A DNA stretch of 64,000 nt from positions 124,001 to 188,000 of the forward strand of contig NZ_JAHSTT010000008.1 in assembly GCF_019145205.1 (NCBI RefSeq), read 5' to 3'. Source of the DNA: Pseudomonas khavaziana (GTDB lineage: Bacteria > Pseudomonadota > Gammaproteobacteria > Pseudomonadales > Pseudomonadaceae). Shown one piece after another: positions 26,444 to 35,700 of the stretch. The stretch's first letter is position 1; each line of letters begins with the position of its first letter. The notes under the pieces are model-generated. The model saw only the letters and a program-made list of their open reading frames with translations, was not told the origin of the DNA and made no database searches. A program made the position numbers and the translations under genes.

Positions 26444-27289
26444 TTACTGGCTGGAAACGGAAGAGGTCTTGGCGACGGGCTTGGCGGGGGGCGAGGGCAG
26501 GAAGAACATCACCAACGCCACCACCAGGTAAATCACATAGGCACCCAGGGTGCTGACCGTCGGCGCCTCCTGGTAGCCGAACATGCCGGCCAGTACCGAG
26601 CCCAAGGGGCTGTCCATCGGCAGCGCAGCGCTGAAATCGAACAGCACGGTCTGCCAGTGGTTCCACACGCCGGCCTCGTGCAGGGCTTGCACCGAGTTGG
26701 CGAGAATGCCGGCGGCCACTACGAGGATGAACAGGCCGGTCCAGCGGAAAAACGCGCCGAGGTTCAGGCGCATGCTGCCGGAATAGATCAGGAAACCGAC
26801 GACGATGGCCAGGATCAGGCCGAGCAGGGCACCTATCGGCGCGCCCGGGCCTTCGCTCTGCTGGAACACGGCCAACAGGAAAAATACCGTCTCCAGACCT
26901 TCGCGGGCCACGGCGAAAAACACCATGGCAATCAACGCGATCACCTGATGCCTGGAACCTGCCAGCGCATGGTCGAGGGATTCGTGCAGGGTATGCTTGA
27001 TCGAACGCGCCACCTTGCGCATCCAGAACACCATGGAGCTGAGGATGCCCACGGCAACCAGGCCGACGATGCCTTCGAACAATTCCTGCTGCTTTTGCGG
27101 AAATTCCGCACTGACCAGTTCCAGACCGCCGCCCACCAGCAACGCCAGGGCCGCGGCCAGGAATACGCCGATCCACACCGCCGGCATCCACTGGCCACGA
27201 CCGGTCTGCTGCAGGTAACTGGCGATGATTCCAACGATCAAGGCGGCTTCAATGCCTTCGCGCAACATGATTAAAAACGGAACGAGCAT
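26444..27289 (-). CDS. efeU: EfeU, FTR1-family iron permease
   Basis: 281 aa with about seven membrane helices. Two REGxE iron-coordination motifs are present, R10-E-G-I-E14 and R129-E-G-L-E133, as in E. coli EfeU and yeast Ftr1. It transports iron across the inner membrane using EfeO/EfeB-processed substrate. First gene of the operon efeU-efeO-efeB-efeM-like. A Fur-box-like site lies about 41 nt upstream of the ATG. Confidence 0.93.
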   Translation of the reverse strand: MLVPFLIMLREGIEAALIVGIIASYLQQTGRGQWMPAVWIGVFLAAALALLVGGGLELVSAEFPQKQQELFEGIVGLVAVGILSSMVFWMRKVARSIKHTLHESLDHALAGSRHQVIALIAMVFFAVAREGLETVFFLLAVFQQSEGPGAPIGALLGLILAIVVGFLIYSGSMRLNLGAFFRWTGLFILVVAAGILANSVQALHEAGVWNHWQTVLFDFSAALPMDSPLGSVLAGMFGYQEAPTVSTLGAYVIYLVVALVMFFLPSPPAKPVAKTSSVSSQ

Positions 27290-27329
27290 CGGGCACCGGG
27301 GCGTAACTAGTTAGGAAGCTAAGTTGTAA

Positions 27330-27348
27330 CATAATGATACTCATTGCT
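27330..27348 (-). promoter_or_regulatory. Fur-box-like site upstream of efeU
   Basis: CATAATGATACTCATTGCT matches 14 of 19 positions of the Fur consensus GATAATGATAATCATTATC, including the central ATGATA-TCATT core. Its position just upstream of efeU implies iron-dependent repression, as expected for efeUOB. Confidence 0.75.
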
Positions 27349-27457
27349 AAACAAGAAATATTGACCTTTGCTGAACCTGGGCTGAACGGTGGTGGCGAAG
27401 CGCAACCGCCTTTATGATGCACGCCACTGAAGTAGCCGTCGGATTGGCCAACAGCTC

Positions 27458-28480
27458 ATGTCGGAAAAAGACACCATCTCCATCCACCTCGTGCGTGAAG
27501 CCCTGTTGCAGAGCTGTGCGCCTGGGGCGGCCACCGTTGAGGCGTTAAGCAAGGTCGGGATTGATCCCGCATTGCTGGAGCAGCCAAGCGCCCGGGTTGC
27601 GGCCACGGCCTATGCGCGGCTGTGGCGCTTGCTGGCGCGGCGCACGGACGACGAGTTCTTCGGCATGGACCCGCGCAAGCTCAAATCCGGCAGCCTGGCG
27701 TTCCTGTGTCGCGCCGCCATGGCGCAACCCAGCCTGGCCGCAGGCCTGGAAACGGGCTTGGGGTTTCTGTCGCTGATGCTTGAGCGCATGCCCGCGCAGC
27801 TGGTTCGCCAACAGAGCCTGGCGGAGATCGTCCTGCTCGAACCCGAGCCTGAGCCTAAGCGTGCGTTCACCTATTTCACCTACTGGATGATCGTGCACGG
27901 CGTTGCCTGTTGGCTGGCAGGGCGTCGAATCCCCATCCTCGCCATTGAGTTGCGTTGTGCGCAGCCGGACTTCTGTGACGATTACCAGGTGATGTTTTCC
28001 GATAACCTGCGCTTTGATCGACCCCGGACCCGCATGATCTTTTCTGCGGACTGCCTGGACCTGCCGATCAAGCGCAGCCCGCAGGAGCTCCAACGTTTTC
28101 TGGCCCATGCGCCGGCCAATATTCTGGTCAAGTACCGCGACCCCGAGAGCCTGGCTACCCGCATCAAGCATGACCTTCGGCAGATGCCTCCCGACGCCTG
28201 GCCCGAAACCGACGGGCTTGCGGCTACGTTATGCATTTCCGCCTCTACATTGCGTCGACGCCTGGCGGAAGAAGGCCAGACCTATCAGGGCCTCAAGGAC
28301 AGCGTGCGCAAGGAACTGGCGATTGTTTGGTTGGCGGAACCGCAGATCAGCTTTGCCGAAATCGCCACGCGGCTGGGGTTTGCCGATGCGAGTTCGTTCT
28401 ACAAGGCTTTTCGTAAGTGGTCAGGGTCCAATCCCGGGCATTATCGGAGTTTGATCTTGAACGAGCCGAGTCGGCTCTAA
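27458..28480 (+). CDS. AraC-family transcriptional regulator (OruR-type)
   Basis: 340 aa. N-terminal arabinose-binding-like regulatory domain of the PF12625 type (EALLQSCAPGAATVEALSKVGIDPALLE...) and C-terminal AraC DNA-binding domain (about 235-335; ISASTLRRRLAEEGQTYQGLKDSVRKELA and GFADASSFYKAFRKWSGSNPGHYRS). This layout is that of OruR/ArgR-like regulators in Pseudomonas. The target is unknown. The last 42 nt of this gene and 3 nt beyond are repeated 1.2 kb downstream. Confidence 0.88.
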   Translation: MSEKDTISIHLVREALLQSCAPGAATVEALSKVGIDPALLEQPSARVAATAYARLWRLLARRTDDEFFGMDPRKLKSGSLAFLCRAAMAQPSLAAGLETGLGFLSLMLERMPAQLVRQQSLAEIVLLEPEPEPKRAFTYFTYWMIVHGVACWLAGRRIPILAIELRCAQPDFCDDYQVMFSDNLRFDRPRTRMIFSADCLDLPIKRSPQELQRFLAHAPANILVKYRDPESLATRIKHDLRQMPPDAWPETDGLAATLCISASTLRRRLAEEGQTYQGLKDSVRKELAIVWLAEPQISFAEIATRLGFADASSFYKAFRKWSGSNPGHYRSLILNEPSRL

Positions 28481-28483
28481 CCG
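28439..28483 (+). repeat. Direct repeat copy 1 (3' end of the AraC gene)
   Basis: 45 nt, from CATTATCGG to TAACCG, covering the last codons HYRSLILNEPSRL plus the stop. It matches 29698-29742 at 42 of 45 positions. The differences are single C/T or G/A changes. Confidence 0.85.
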
Positions 28484-28764
28484 ATGTGTAGACAGTGCGT
28501 CAAGATCCTCCTTAACGCACTGATAAAACGCCTTGGGCTCAAGCATTCGCATTGAGCTTTAAATTACTTCTGGAAGAAGATACCTCTTCAGATTGATGAT
28601 TTTTTCATCAAGTTTGAGTGTGTCGGCGGTTACGGACTCTTCGGTTGCCAAGAGTCCATCCTCGGAGCTAAGAAATGACTCGAAGCGTCCAATCAACTCT
28701 TTCTTTACGGGCTGCCGACGACCAGTGCATGCGTCTGTCCGACGTTAGCGATGGGCGTCGAGCA
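28484..28764. other. AT-rich intergenic stretch with three hairpins
   Basis: No clear gene. Hairpins are CAGTGCGT/ACGCACTG (28493-28522), TTGATGA-TTTTT-TCATCAA (near 28592-28610) and GGACTCTT/AAGAGTCC (28634-28657). The first probably follows the AraC transcript. A 63-codon plus-strand frame (28675-28866) has a reasonable SD but runs antisense into the protease gene and resembles nothing known. Confidence 0.5.
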
Positions 28765-29478
28765 TTAAGTCGCCGGGTTTTGCAAAGGATGGTTGCTGGC
28801 AAGGTTTGGGAGCTTCTTAGTAAAGGGGGGATAAAGGGTGCTTACAAATTTCTTGTCTTCTTCTGATATTGTTTTCGGCCTAAAGACCGACTCTCCGTCA
28901 CTGTCAGTCTCGAAGGTGTAGTGCATTATTGAATCGTTGTCATAGGGACTTAATGTGAATGAACCATCGTCGGGAAGAGGTGGCGTGTCTTCTAAATCAG
29001 GATCGTCCAGGTTTCTATATGGGTGCTCATGTTCATGCTTTAGGCCGAGCACATGCCCCCACTCATGCATGACCGTATCGGCTATGTGTTCCGGGGAGGC
29101 GTTTGTGCCGATGGTGACATGAGCTTTCGCGTCTGGATGAAGTGTATTTTCTGTGCCTATCCAGGCATACCCTTCTTCGCTATAAGGATCGACTTCAACT
29201 CTTACATCTGCGTCTTTGGGGTCGGCGACGAATTCAAAGTTTAGATTTACATAGGGAGCCCATTTGTTAATGTTTTCTCTGATCAATTCTTCTTCTTTTT
29301 GCGTCGTGCCAACCATGCCTATTTTTATCGTGGCGCCCTGTGGCCAAAGGTATGCTGTGTCAGCGACGCCACGCTTTTGCCTGCTCCTGGCCGAAGCTGT
29401 GGTTTGATCGTCATTTAGAATATCAGGCGAGTTATAGGTCGACGGGAGCGGTGGAGAGTGGGTTGCGTTAATGTTCAA
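28765..29478 (-). CDS. Astacin-like (M12A) zinc metalloprotease
   Basis: 237 aa. The metzincin zinc motif HEWGHVLGLKHE is complete (H138, E139, H142, H148), followed by the Met-turn SIMHY at 183-187, as in astacins. The N-terminus (MNINATHSPPLPSTYNSPD) has no signal peptide, and an RSRQKRG stretch at 31-37 just before the catalytic domain could be a propeptide cleavage site. I chose a TTG start at 29478 because AAGGGG lies 5-6 nt upstream; no ATG fits. Secretion by a non-Sec route is possible but inferred. Base composition is visibly more AT-rich than the surrounding chromosome. Confidence 0.8.
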   Translation of the reverse strand: MNINATHSPPLPSTYNSPDILNDDQTTASARSRQKRGVADTAYLWPQGATIKIGMVGTTQKEEELIRENINKWAPYVNLNFEFVADPKDADVRVEVDPYSEEGYAWIGTENTLHPDAKAHVTIGTNASPEHIADTVMHEWGHVLGLKHEHEHPYRNLDDPDLEDTPPLPDDGSFTLSPYDNDSIMHYTFETDSDGESVFRPKTISEEDKKFVSTLYPPFTKKLPNLASNHPLQNPAT

Positions 29479-30027
29479 TGGTATCCCCTTAGTGAACCGT
29501 CCTGGTGAAGAGCCTACATGCCAGCGTCCTATGCAAGTACGTAATAGGTGGCGGTCACTTTCGAAATGGTTCCGTTGAGGCTTGGCTAATTCGCTATTGT
29601 GCGCGGGCAAATGCTATCGGTGCCGCAGGAAATTCCCTTGTGCCTCTCAGCTCGATAAGGTTTGGTTTTACGTGCTTCATTCAGATTTATAAGGCAGCAT
29701 TATCGGAGTTTGATTTTGAACGAGCCAAGTCGGTTCTAACCGCTGTTATGCAGGACTAGGACATTTCTCACTTATTCCTTCATCTGGGTATGACAGAGCG
29801 GTCCTTCTATGTTTTAGGAAGCGGCTGGCATCTTTGGCGCTTGATTTCGTGCACCGTAAGCAACGTGTTCCTACCTGCATTAGTGGGTGCTTGATATCTG
29901 CTGGATTGATATCGAGTGTCGTGTGCTGGCAGCCGTTGCTTAACTGTGAGGTGCGCTTATGGGGAAATAAAAGATCAGATATTTCGAGTGAGTATTTATT
30001 CATTATTTACTGATTTGAGGTGAGATC
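29479..30027. other. AT-rich region between the protease and the small exported gene
   Basis: 549 nt. It holds the presumed protease promoter and the decayed AraC remnant (29658-29739). Past 29745 there is only an 85-codon minus-strand frame (29746-30003) without an SD, which I do not accept as a gene. Confidence 0.5.
29658..29739 (+). pseudogene. Decayed 3' fragment of an AraC-type regulator
   Basis: The frame at 29658-29697 reads RFGFTCFIQIYKA, comparable to RLGFADASSFYKA in the intact regulator at 27458-28480. The frame then shifts after a ~31-nt deletion relative to the intact gene, and 29698-29739 reads HYRSLILNEPSRF and stop, 12 of 13 residues identical to the intact C-terminus. The nucleotide repeat is 29698-29742. 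The fragment lies on the other side of the protease gene, so part of araC was duplicated or the island was inserted with a copy. Confidence 0.7.
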
Positions 30028-30408
30028 ATGAAAGGTCTTATTGCGTTGCCGTGTCTCGCGTTAATGCTTTTGTCTACTCAGGTGTCGGCCTTGTGTCTGT
30101 ATATAAGTGATAGCTATAGCGGGCTTTTGCAGCCTGGTGTGGAAACGACAGTATATGGCCCGTTCACAATAACTTCCGCGAATGGATGTGCGGGTGCGAC
30201 TATTGATGTTTCAGCTTCCACGAGCGGTGGCGGGAGGGCGCCACAGTTGATTATTCAAAAACAGGCGGGCGCTTCCTGGGGGGATGTTGCTGGAACCTTT
30301 GGAGGTACGACGTCCTACTCTGGTGTGTTTGGAACCTATCGAATCGTCATGATTAATTCTGGTTCGGAGGCGCAATCTTATTCTGGCACTGCTAGATACG
30401 GCCGCTGA
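30028..30408 (+). CDS. Small exported protein of unknown function
   Basis: 126 aa. Signal peptide MKGLIALPCLALMLLSTQVSA. The mature part is Gly/Ser/Thr-rich and beta-like (TVYGPFTITSANGCAGATIDVSASTSGGG), with two cysteines (CLY and NGCAG) that may pair. A good SD (GAGGTGA) lies 5-6 nt before the ATG. Codon use is AT-rich relative to the core genome. I recognise no family. Confidence 0.7.
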   Translation: MKGLIALPCLALMLLSTQVSALCLYISDSYSGLLQPGVETTVYGPFTITSANGCAGATIDVSASTSGGGRAPQLIIQKQAGASWGDVAGTFGGTTSYSGVFGTYRIVMINSGSEAQSYSGTARYGR

Positions 30409-30420
30409 GCCGTTAAGCCA

Positions 30421-30454
30421 AACAGTGCGCCACGAGGTTTATTGGCGCACTGTT
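30421..30454. terminator. Hairpin between convergent AT-rich genes
   Basis: Perfect 12-bp stem AACAGTGCGCCA (30421-30432) / TGGCGCACTGTT (30443-30454). No strong T run, but its place between two convergent stops fits a bidirectional terminator. Confidence 0.65.
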
Positions 30455-30468
30455 TGCGAACATCTTAA

Positions 30469-30993
30469 TCAAGCTTTTTCATCTACTGATAAAACGCTAT
30501 TGGAAGAGTTTACAAAATAGGCCAGTGCCCCCATGGCGTGATTAGCGGCTACCATTCCCTGCCTCCATCTCAACGTATGCTCGTTTGCCCCCGCAGGGTT
30601 GTCTTCCAAGAATTCGCTGTACTCCACCAGTCGCTCGTTAAATAAGGCAATCGCGTTGAATTTTACGTGCGTTTCCGTTGGAACGCCGTTTGCGTCGGTG
30701 TGCAGATTGCCACCTATGAACATCCTGTATGCATAGATATCAATCATGTCGTGTTCGAACAGCGTGCGTCCCACCTTTCTTAAGTCGTCTGAATTAATAG
30801 ACGTCATATCATAATCTTTCAGATAAGCCTTGAGTTGGGTGATTTGACTGTTGTCATTGAGCTGTAGGGTGTCAGCCGCTACGTTCTTCTTTGTAATCGT
30901 AAATGCATTGGTTGTCTGCTCTGGATTTTTGATCACGAATGCATTGGTTGCCTTGGTATACCTCATCTGCTCAGCAGTCAACATGATAGCCAT
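30469..30993 (-). CDS. Protein of unknown function
   Basis: 174 aa, start MAIMLTAEQMRYTKATNAF. The N-terminus repeats a TNAF motif (TNAFVIKNPEQTTNAFTITKKN), and the rest looks helical (RKVGRTLFEHDMIDIYAYRMF, LRWRQGMVAANHAMGALAYF). No signal peptide or membrane segment. AGGAAGG lies 5 nt before the chosen ATG; the frame is open 17 codons further upstream without an SD. AT-rich, next to the small exported gene and the protease. I do not recognise a family. Confidence 0.7.
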   Translation of the reverse strand: MAIMLTAEQMRYTKATNAFVIKNPEQTTNAFTITKKNVAADTLQLNDNSQITQLKAYLKDYDMTSINSDDLRKVGRTLFEHDMIDIYAYRMFIGGNLHTDANGVPTETHVKFNAIALFNERLVEYSEFLEDNPAGANEHTLRWRQGMVAANHAMGALAYFVNSSNSVLSVDEKA

Positions 30994-31208
30994 GTCGCCT
31001 TCCTCCATTAGTAAGTGGCACTTGGTTGTCGACGTGTGGGCCAATTACTTTAACGTAGACGTAACGCTTGCCTACATGAAAATGCACAGTTGTTTGTGAG
31101 GCATTTAAACCTGAAAGCCAGGTATAGCGCGGTACTAGGAAACTACCTACGAAGGACTTCTTAATTGTCTTACAGAAATATCTTTCAATATTTTAGGAAG
31201 TCCTGGCA

Positions 31209-31243
31209 AAAAAAAGCCCCGTGACCGAATGATCCACGGGGCT
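31209..31243 (-). terminator. Intrinsic terminator of the mexEF-oprN operon
   Basis: Stem AGCCCCGTG (31215-31223) / CACGGGGCT (31235-31243), with an A run on the left that reads as T on the minus strand. It is 40 nt past the oprN stop. Confidence 0.9.
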
Positions 31244-31284
31244 AAAAATTGGCTGGATGCGACCAACCAAAGGAGCTCTTTACC

Positions 31285-32700
31285 TCACTTGCTGCTGGCG
31301 ACTACCGTATCTGGCTGCCAGCCACCACCCAACGCCTTGTAGATCGCCACAATGCCGCGATACAGATCCACTTCGGCCTGGGCCTGGGAATCTTCGGCAG
31401 CCAGGCGTTCGCGCTGGGCGTCGAGCAATACCAGGAAGTCCACGGTGCCTTCGCGGTAGCGGATCGCCGCGAGGTCGGCGGCGGCGCGGCTGGATTCGCT
31501 TTGGCGGATCAGCGAGACCAAACGTTGCTGGCGCTTGCCGTAATCGCTGAAGGCGTTTTCAGACTCTTCCAGCGCCAGCAACACCTGCTGCTCATAGGTC
31601 GCCAACGCACCATCGGCTTCGGCATTCGCACCACGCAAACGCGCGCGCACGCTGCCCAGGTCAAACGCGGCCCAGGTAATGCTTGGACCCAGGGACCAGG
31701 CATTCGCCGCGGCCGAACCGATCTGCGAGCCCCGCCCGGCGGTGAAGCCGAGGAAGCCGCTGAGGCTGACCCGTGGGAACAGATCGGCCTTGGCCACGCC
31801 GATCCGTGCAGTGGCGGCAGCCAGCCTGCGTTCGGCGCTGAGAATGTCCGGACGACGTTGCAGCAATTGCCCTGGGTCGCCAATCGGCAACGCCTTGGCA
31901 ATCGCCGGCAGGTCTTTGGGGCTCAGGTCCACGCTCAGCTTGTCGGGGCGCTGGCCGAGGAGGGTGGCGATGCGATTGCGCTCGCGCACTTGTTCGGCCT
32001 GCAGTTGCGGCACGCTGGCTTCCACCGCCGCCAGGCGCGCATCGGCACGTTCCACGTCGAGCTGATCACCGACGCCGGCATCACGCAGGCTGACGGTGAT
32101 GGCACGCGATTCCTGCTGATTCTTCAAGTTGTCCAGGGCGATGCGTTCACGCAGTTGCGCACCGCGCAGTTGGCCGTAGGCATCTACCAACTCGGCAATC
32201 ATGGTGACTTGCAGTTGATACAGGTCGGCCTCGGCCACCTGCTGGTCGGCGTCGCTGGCTTCCAGGTTACGGCGGATGCGTCCAAACAAGTCCACCTCCC
32301 AGGCCATGTCCAGGCCCAGGTCGTAGCGCTCGCTGTTGACGCGCTGGGTGGTCTGCCCGGGAATCTGGCCCTTGCCCACATCGCTGCTGGCGCGGGAGGT
32401 AACCACCGGCATGATGTCGTTGGCCGCATCATCGCGGATCGCCCGTGCCGCTCGCAGGCGGGCGAAGGCCACGCGCAGGTCGCGGTTACCGCTCAGTGAC
32501 TGGGTCACCAGTTGGTCGAGGGTCGGGTCGTCGAACTGCTGCCACCAGATGCCTTCGTACTTGGCATGGTCGTAGCTTTTGCTGTCGGCGGCGGCCGTGA
32601 TATTGGCCGCCTCCAACTGCTGGGTCTTGTAGTCCGGGCCTACGGCACAGGCGGCGAGCGCCAGTACCAGCAAGCTCGGCAGGAATACTTTCACACTCAT
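31285..32700 (-). CDS. oprN: Outer-membrane efflux channel OprN
   Basis: 471 aa, outer-membrane factor of the NodT/OprM family. Lipobox LAAC near residue 18 in LALAACAVGPDY, so a lipoprotein. Diagnostic blocks such as SLSGNRDLRVAFARLRAARA, RYDLGLDMAWEVDLFGRIRR and RPDILSAERRLAA match P. aeruginosa OprN closely. It forms the exit duct of the MexEF pump. Its ATG overlaps the mexF stop by 4 nt. Third gene of the operon. Confidence 0.92.
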   Translation of the reverse strand: MSVKVFLPSLLVLALAACAVGPDYKTQQLEAANITAAADSKSYDHAKYEGIWWQQFDDPTLDQLVTQSLSGNRDLRVAFARLRAARAIRDDAANDIMPVVTSRASSDVGKGQIPGQTTQRVNSERYDLGLDMAWEVDLFGRIRRNLEASDADQQVAEADLYQLQVTMIAELVDAYGQLRGAQLRERIALDNLKNQQESRAITVSLRDAGVGDQLDVERADARLAAVEASVPQLQAEQVRERNRIATLLGQRPDKLSVDLSPKDLPAIAKALPIGDPGQLLQRRPDILSAERRLAAATARIGVAKADLFPRVSLSGFLGFTAGRGSQIGSAAANAWSLGPSITWAAFDLGSVRARLRGANAEADGALATYEQQVLLALEESENAFSDYGKRQQRLVSLIRQSESSRAAADLAAIRYREGTVDFLVLLDAQRERLAAEDSQAQAEVDLYRGIVAIYKALGGGWQPDTVVASSK

Positions 32701-35700
32701 TGCTGTGTCTCCAGCTTCAAGGCCTTGGCCGCTTTGCGCGCTTCCTGGCGCTCCACATAGCGCCGGATCAGTACGTAGAACACTGGTGTCAGCAACAGAC
32801 CGAAGAAGGTCACGCCGATCATCCCGGAGAACACCGCCACGCCCATGGCATGGCGCATCTCGGCGCCGGCACCGCTGGAGAGCACCAACGGCACCACACC
32901 CATGATGAACGCGAACGAGGTCATCAGGATCGGCCGCAGACGCAGGCGGCAGGCTTCCAGTACCGCGGCGAGCGGGTCGAGGCCTTCCTGCTGTTTATCC
33001 TTGGCGAACTCGACGATCAGGATCGCGTTCTTGCACGCCAGGCCCACCAGTACGATCAGGCCGATCTGGGTGAAGATGTTGTTGTCGCCGCCCGAGATGA
33101 TCACCCCGGTAATGGCCGACAGCAGCGTCATCGGTACGATCAGGATCACCGCCAGCGGCAGGCTCCAGCTTTCGTATTGGGCGGCCAGTACCAGGAACGC
33201 CAGCAGTACGCAGAGCGGGAACACGAACAGCGCAGTATTGCCCGAGAGGATCTGCTGGTAAGTCAGGTCGGTCCACTCGTAGGTCATGCCGTTGGGCAAT
33301 TCATCCTTGAGCAGCTTTTCAATCGCGGCCTGGGCCTGGCCGGAGCTGTAGCCCGGTGCGGCGTTGCCGTTGATTTCAGCGGTGATAAAGCCGTTGTAGT
33401 GCATCACGCGGTCCGGGCCCGAGGTGTCGCTGACCTTGATAAAGGTCGCCAGCGGGATCATCTCGCCTTTGTTGTTGCGCACTTTCAGCTGGCCGATCTG
33501 GTCGGAGTCCTGGCGGAACTGTTGCTCGGCCTGCACGTTGACCTGATAGGTACGCCCGAAGCGGTTGAAGTCGTTGGCATACAACGAGCCCAGGTAGACC
33601 TGCAGGGTGTCGAAGATGTCGCTGATCGCTACGCCGTGGGTCTTGGCCTTTTCGCGATCGATGGCGGCATCGACTTGCGGCACGTTGACCGTGTAGCTGG
33701 TGAACAGGCCGAACAACTCAGGCACGCTGTGGCTCTTGGCGATGACGTTCTGCACTTCTTTATACAACTCGTCATAGCCGAGGTTGCCGCGGTCTTCGAT
33801 CTGCAGGCGGAACCCGCCGATGGTGCCCAGGCCTTGTACCGGCGGCGGCGGGAAGATCGCCATGTAGGCTTCTTCGATATTGGCGTATTGGCCGTTCAGC
33901 GCACCGGCAATCGCACCGGCGGACATGCTCGCGTCTTTACGCTCGTCGAAAGGCTTCAAGGTCACGAACACGATGCCGCTGTTCGGGCTGTTGGTGAACC
34001 CGTTGATCGACAGGCCCGGGAAGGCAATCGCAGCTTCCACGCCGGGTTGTTTAAGGGCGATCTCCGACATGCGCTTCATCACGTTTTCGGTGCGGTCCAG
34101 GCTCGCAGCGTCGGGCAGTTGGGCGAAGGCCACCAGGTATTGCTTGTCCTGGGCCGGTACGAAACCGGTCGGGGTGTGGGCAAACCCGAAGAACGTCAGC
34201 ACCATCAGGCCGGCGTATACGAACAGGGCAATGCCGCTGCCGCGAATCACTCGGCGCACGGTGCCCACGTAGCCATGGCTGGCCTTTTCGAAAAAGCGGT
34301 TGAAGGGCCGGAACAGCCAGGCACCGAAGAGCTTGTCGAGGAACCTGGAGAAACGATCCTTCGGCGCGTCGTGAGCGCGCAGCAACACCGCAGCCAGGGC
34401 TGGGGACAGTGTCAGCGAGTTGAACGCCGAAATCACGGTCGAGATCGCAATGGTCAAGGCGAACTGCTTGTAGAACTGCCCGGTCAAGCCACTGATGAAG
34501 GCGGCCGGGATAAACACCGCACACAGCACCAGCGCCGTGGCGATGATCGGGCCGGTAACCTCGCTCATGGCTTTTTCGGTCGCCGGGAACGGTTCCAGGC
34601 CCAGCTCGATATTACGTTCGACGTTCTCCACCACCACGATGGCGTCGTCCACCACGATACCGATGGCCAGTACCAGGCCGAACAATGACAGCGCATTGAG
34701 CGAGAACCCGAACAGGTGCATCACCGCAAATGTACCGATCAACGACACCGGCACCGCCACCAATGGAATGATCGAGGCGCGCCAGGTCTGCAGGAACAGG
34801 ATCACCACCAGCACCACGAGGATCAGTGCTTCGAACAGGGTGTGCACCACGGCTTCGATAGAGCCGCGTACAAAGATGGTCGGGTCATAGGCGATGCGGT
34901 AATCCATCCCCGCCGGGAAGCTCTTTTTCAGCTCGGCCATCTTGCTGCGCACATCGTTGGAGATGTCAATGGCATTGGAGCCGGGACGCTGGAAAATCGG
35001 AATCGCGACGGCAGGCTGGTTATCGATCAGCGAGCGCAGCGCGTATTGGCTGGAGCCCAGCTCGACCCTGGCGATGTCCTTGAGGCGCGTGATTTCACCG
35101 TTGGCGCCGGCGCGAATCACGATGTTCTCGAACTCTTCCTCGGTGACCAGGCGGCCCTGGGTGTTGACCGACAGCTGGAAGCTGGTGTCACTCGGCGCAG
35201 GCTGCGCGCCCAGGGCACCGGCTGCCACCTGGCGGTTCTGCTCGCGGATCGCCGTGACCACATCGGTCGCGGTCAGGTTGCGCGAAGCGGTCTTGTTCGG
35301 GTCCAGCCACACGCGCAGGGAGTAGTCGCCCATGCCGAACAACTGTACATCGCCAACGCCGCCCAGGCGGGCCAGCTCATCCTTGATATTGAGGATCGCG
35401 TAGTTGGACAGGTACAACATGTCGTAACGCTGATCCGGGGAGGTCAAGTGCACCACCATGGTCAGGTCGGGGGAGGCCTTGTCCACGGTAATACCGATGC
35501 GCGTCACTTCCTCTGGCAGCTTGGGCTGGGTGCGCGTCACACGGTTTTGCACCTGCACCTGCGCGTTGTCCAGGTCGGTGCCCAGGGCGAAGGTGATAGT
35601 CAGGGTCAGCTTGCCGTCGGCGGTGGATTGCGAGGACATGTACAGCATGTTCTCGACGCCGGTGATGGCTTGCTCCAGCGGCGCGGCCACGGTTTCGCCG

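Noticed and set aside
28675..28866. Small plus-strand gene of 63 codons with a fair SD
   Set aside because: It overlaps the protease gene in antisense, has no recognisable pattern and includes hairpin-rich intergenic sequence.
29746..30003. 85-codon minus-strand frame next to the AraC remnant
   Set aside because: No SD, no recognisable pattern, and it covers the probable promoter of the exported gene at 30028.
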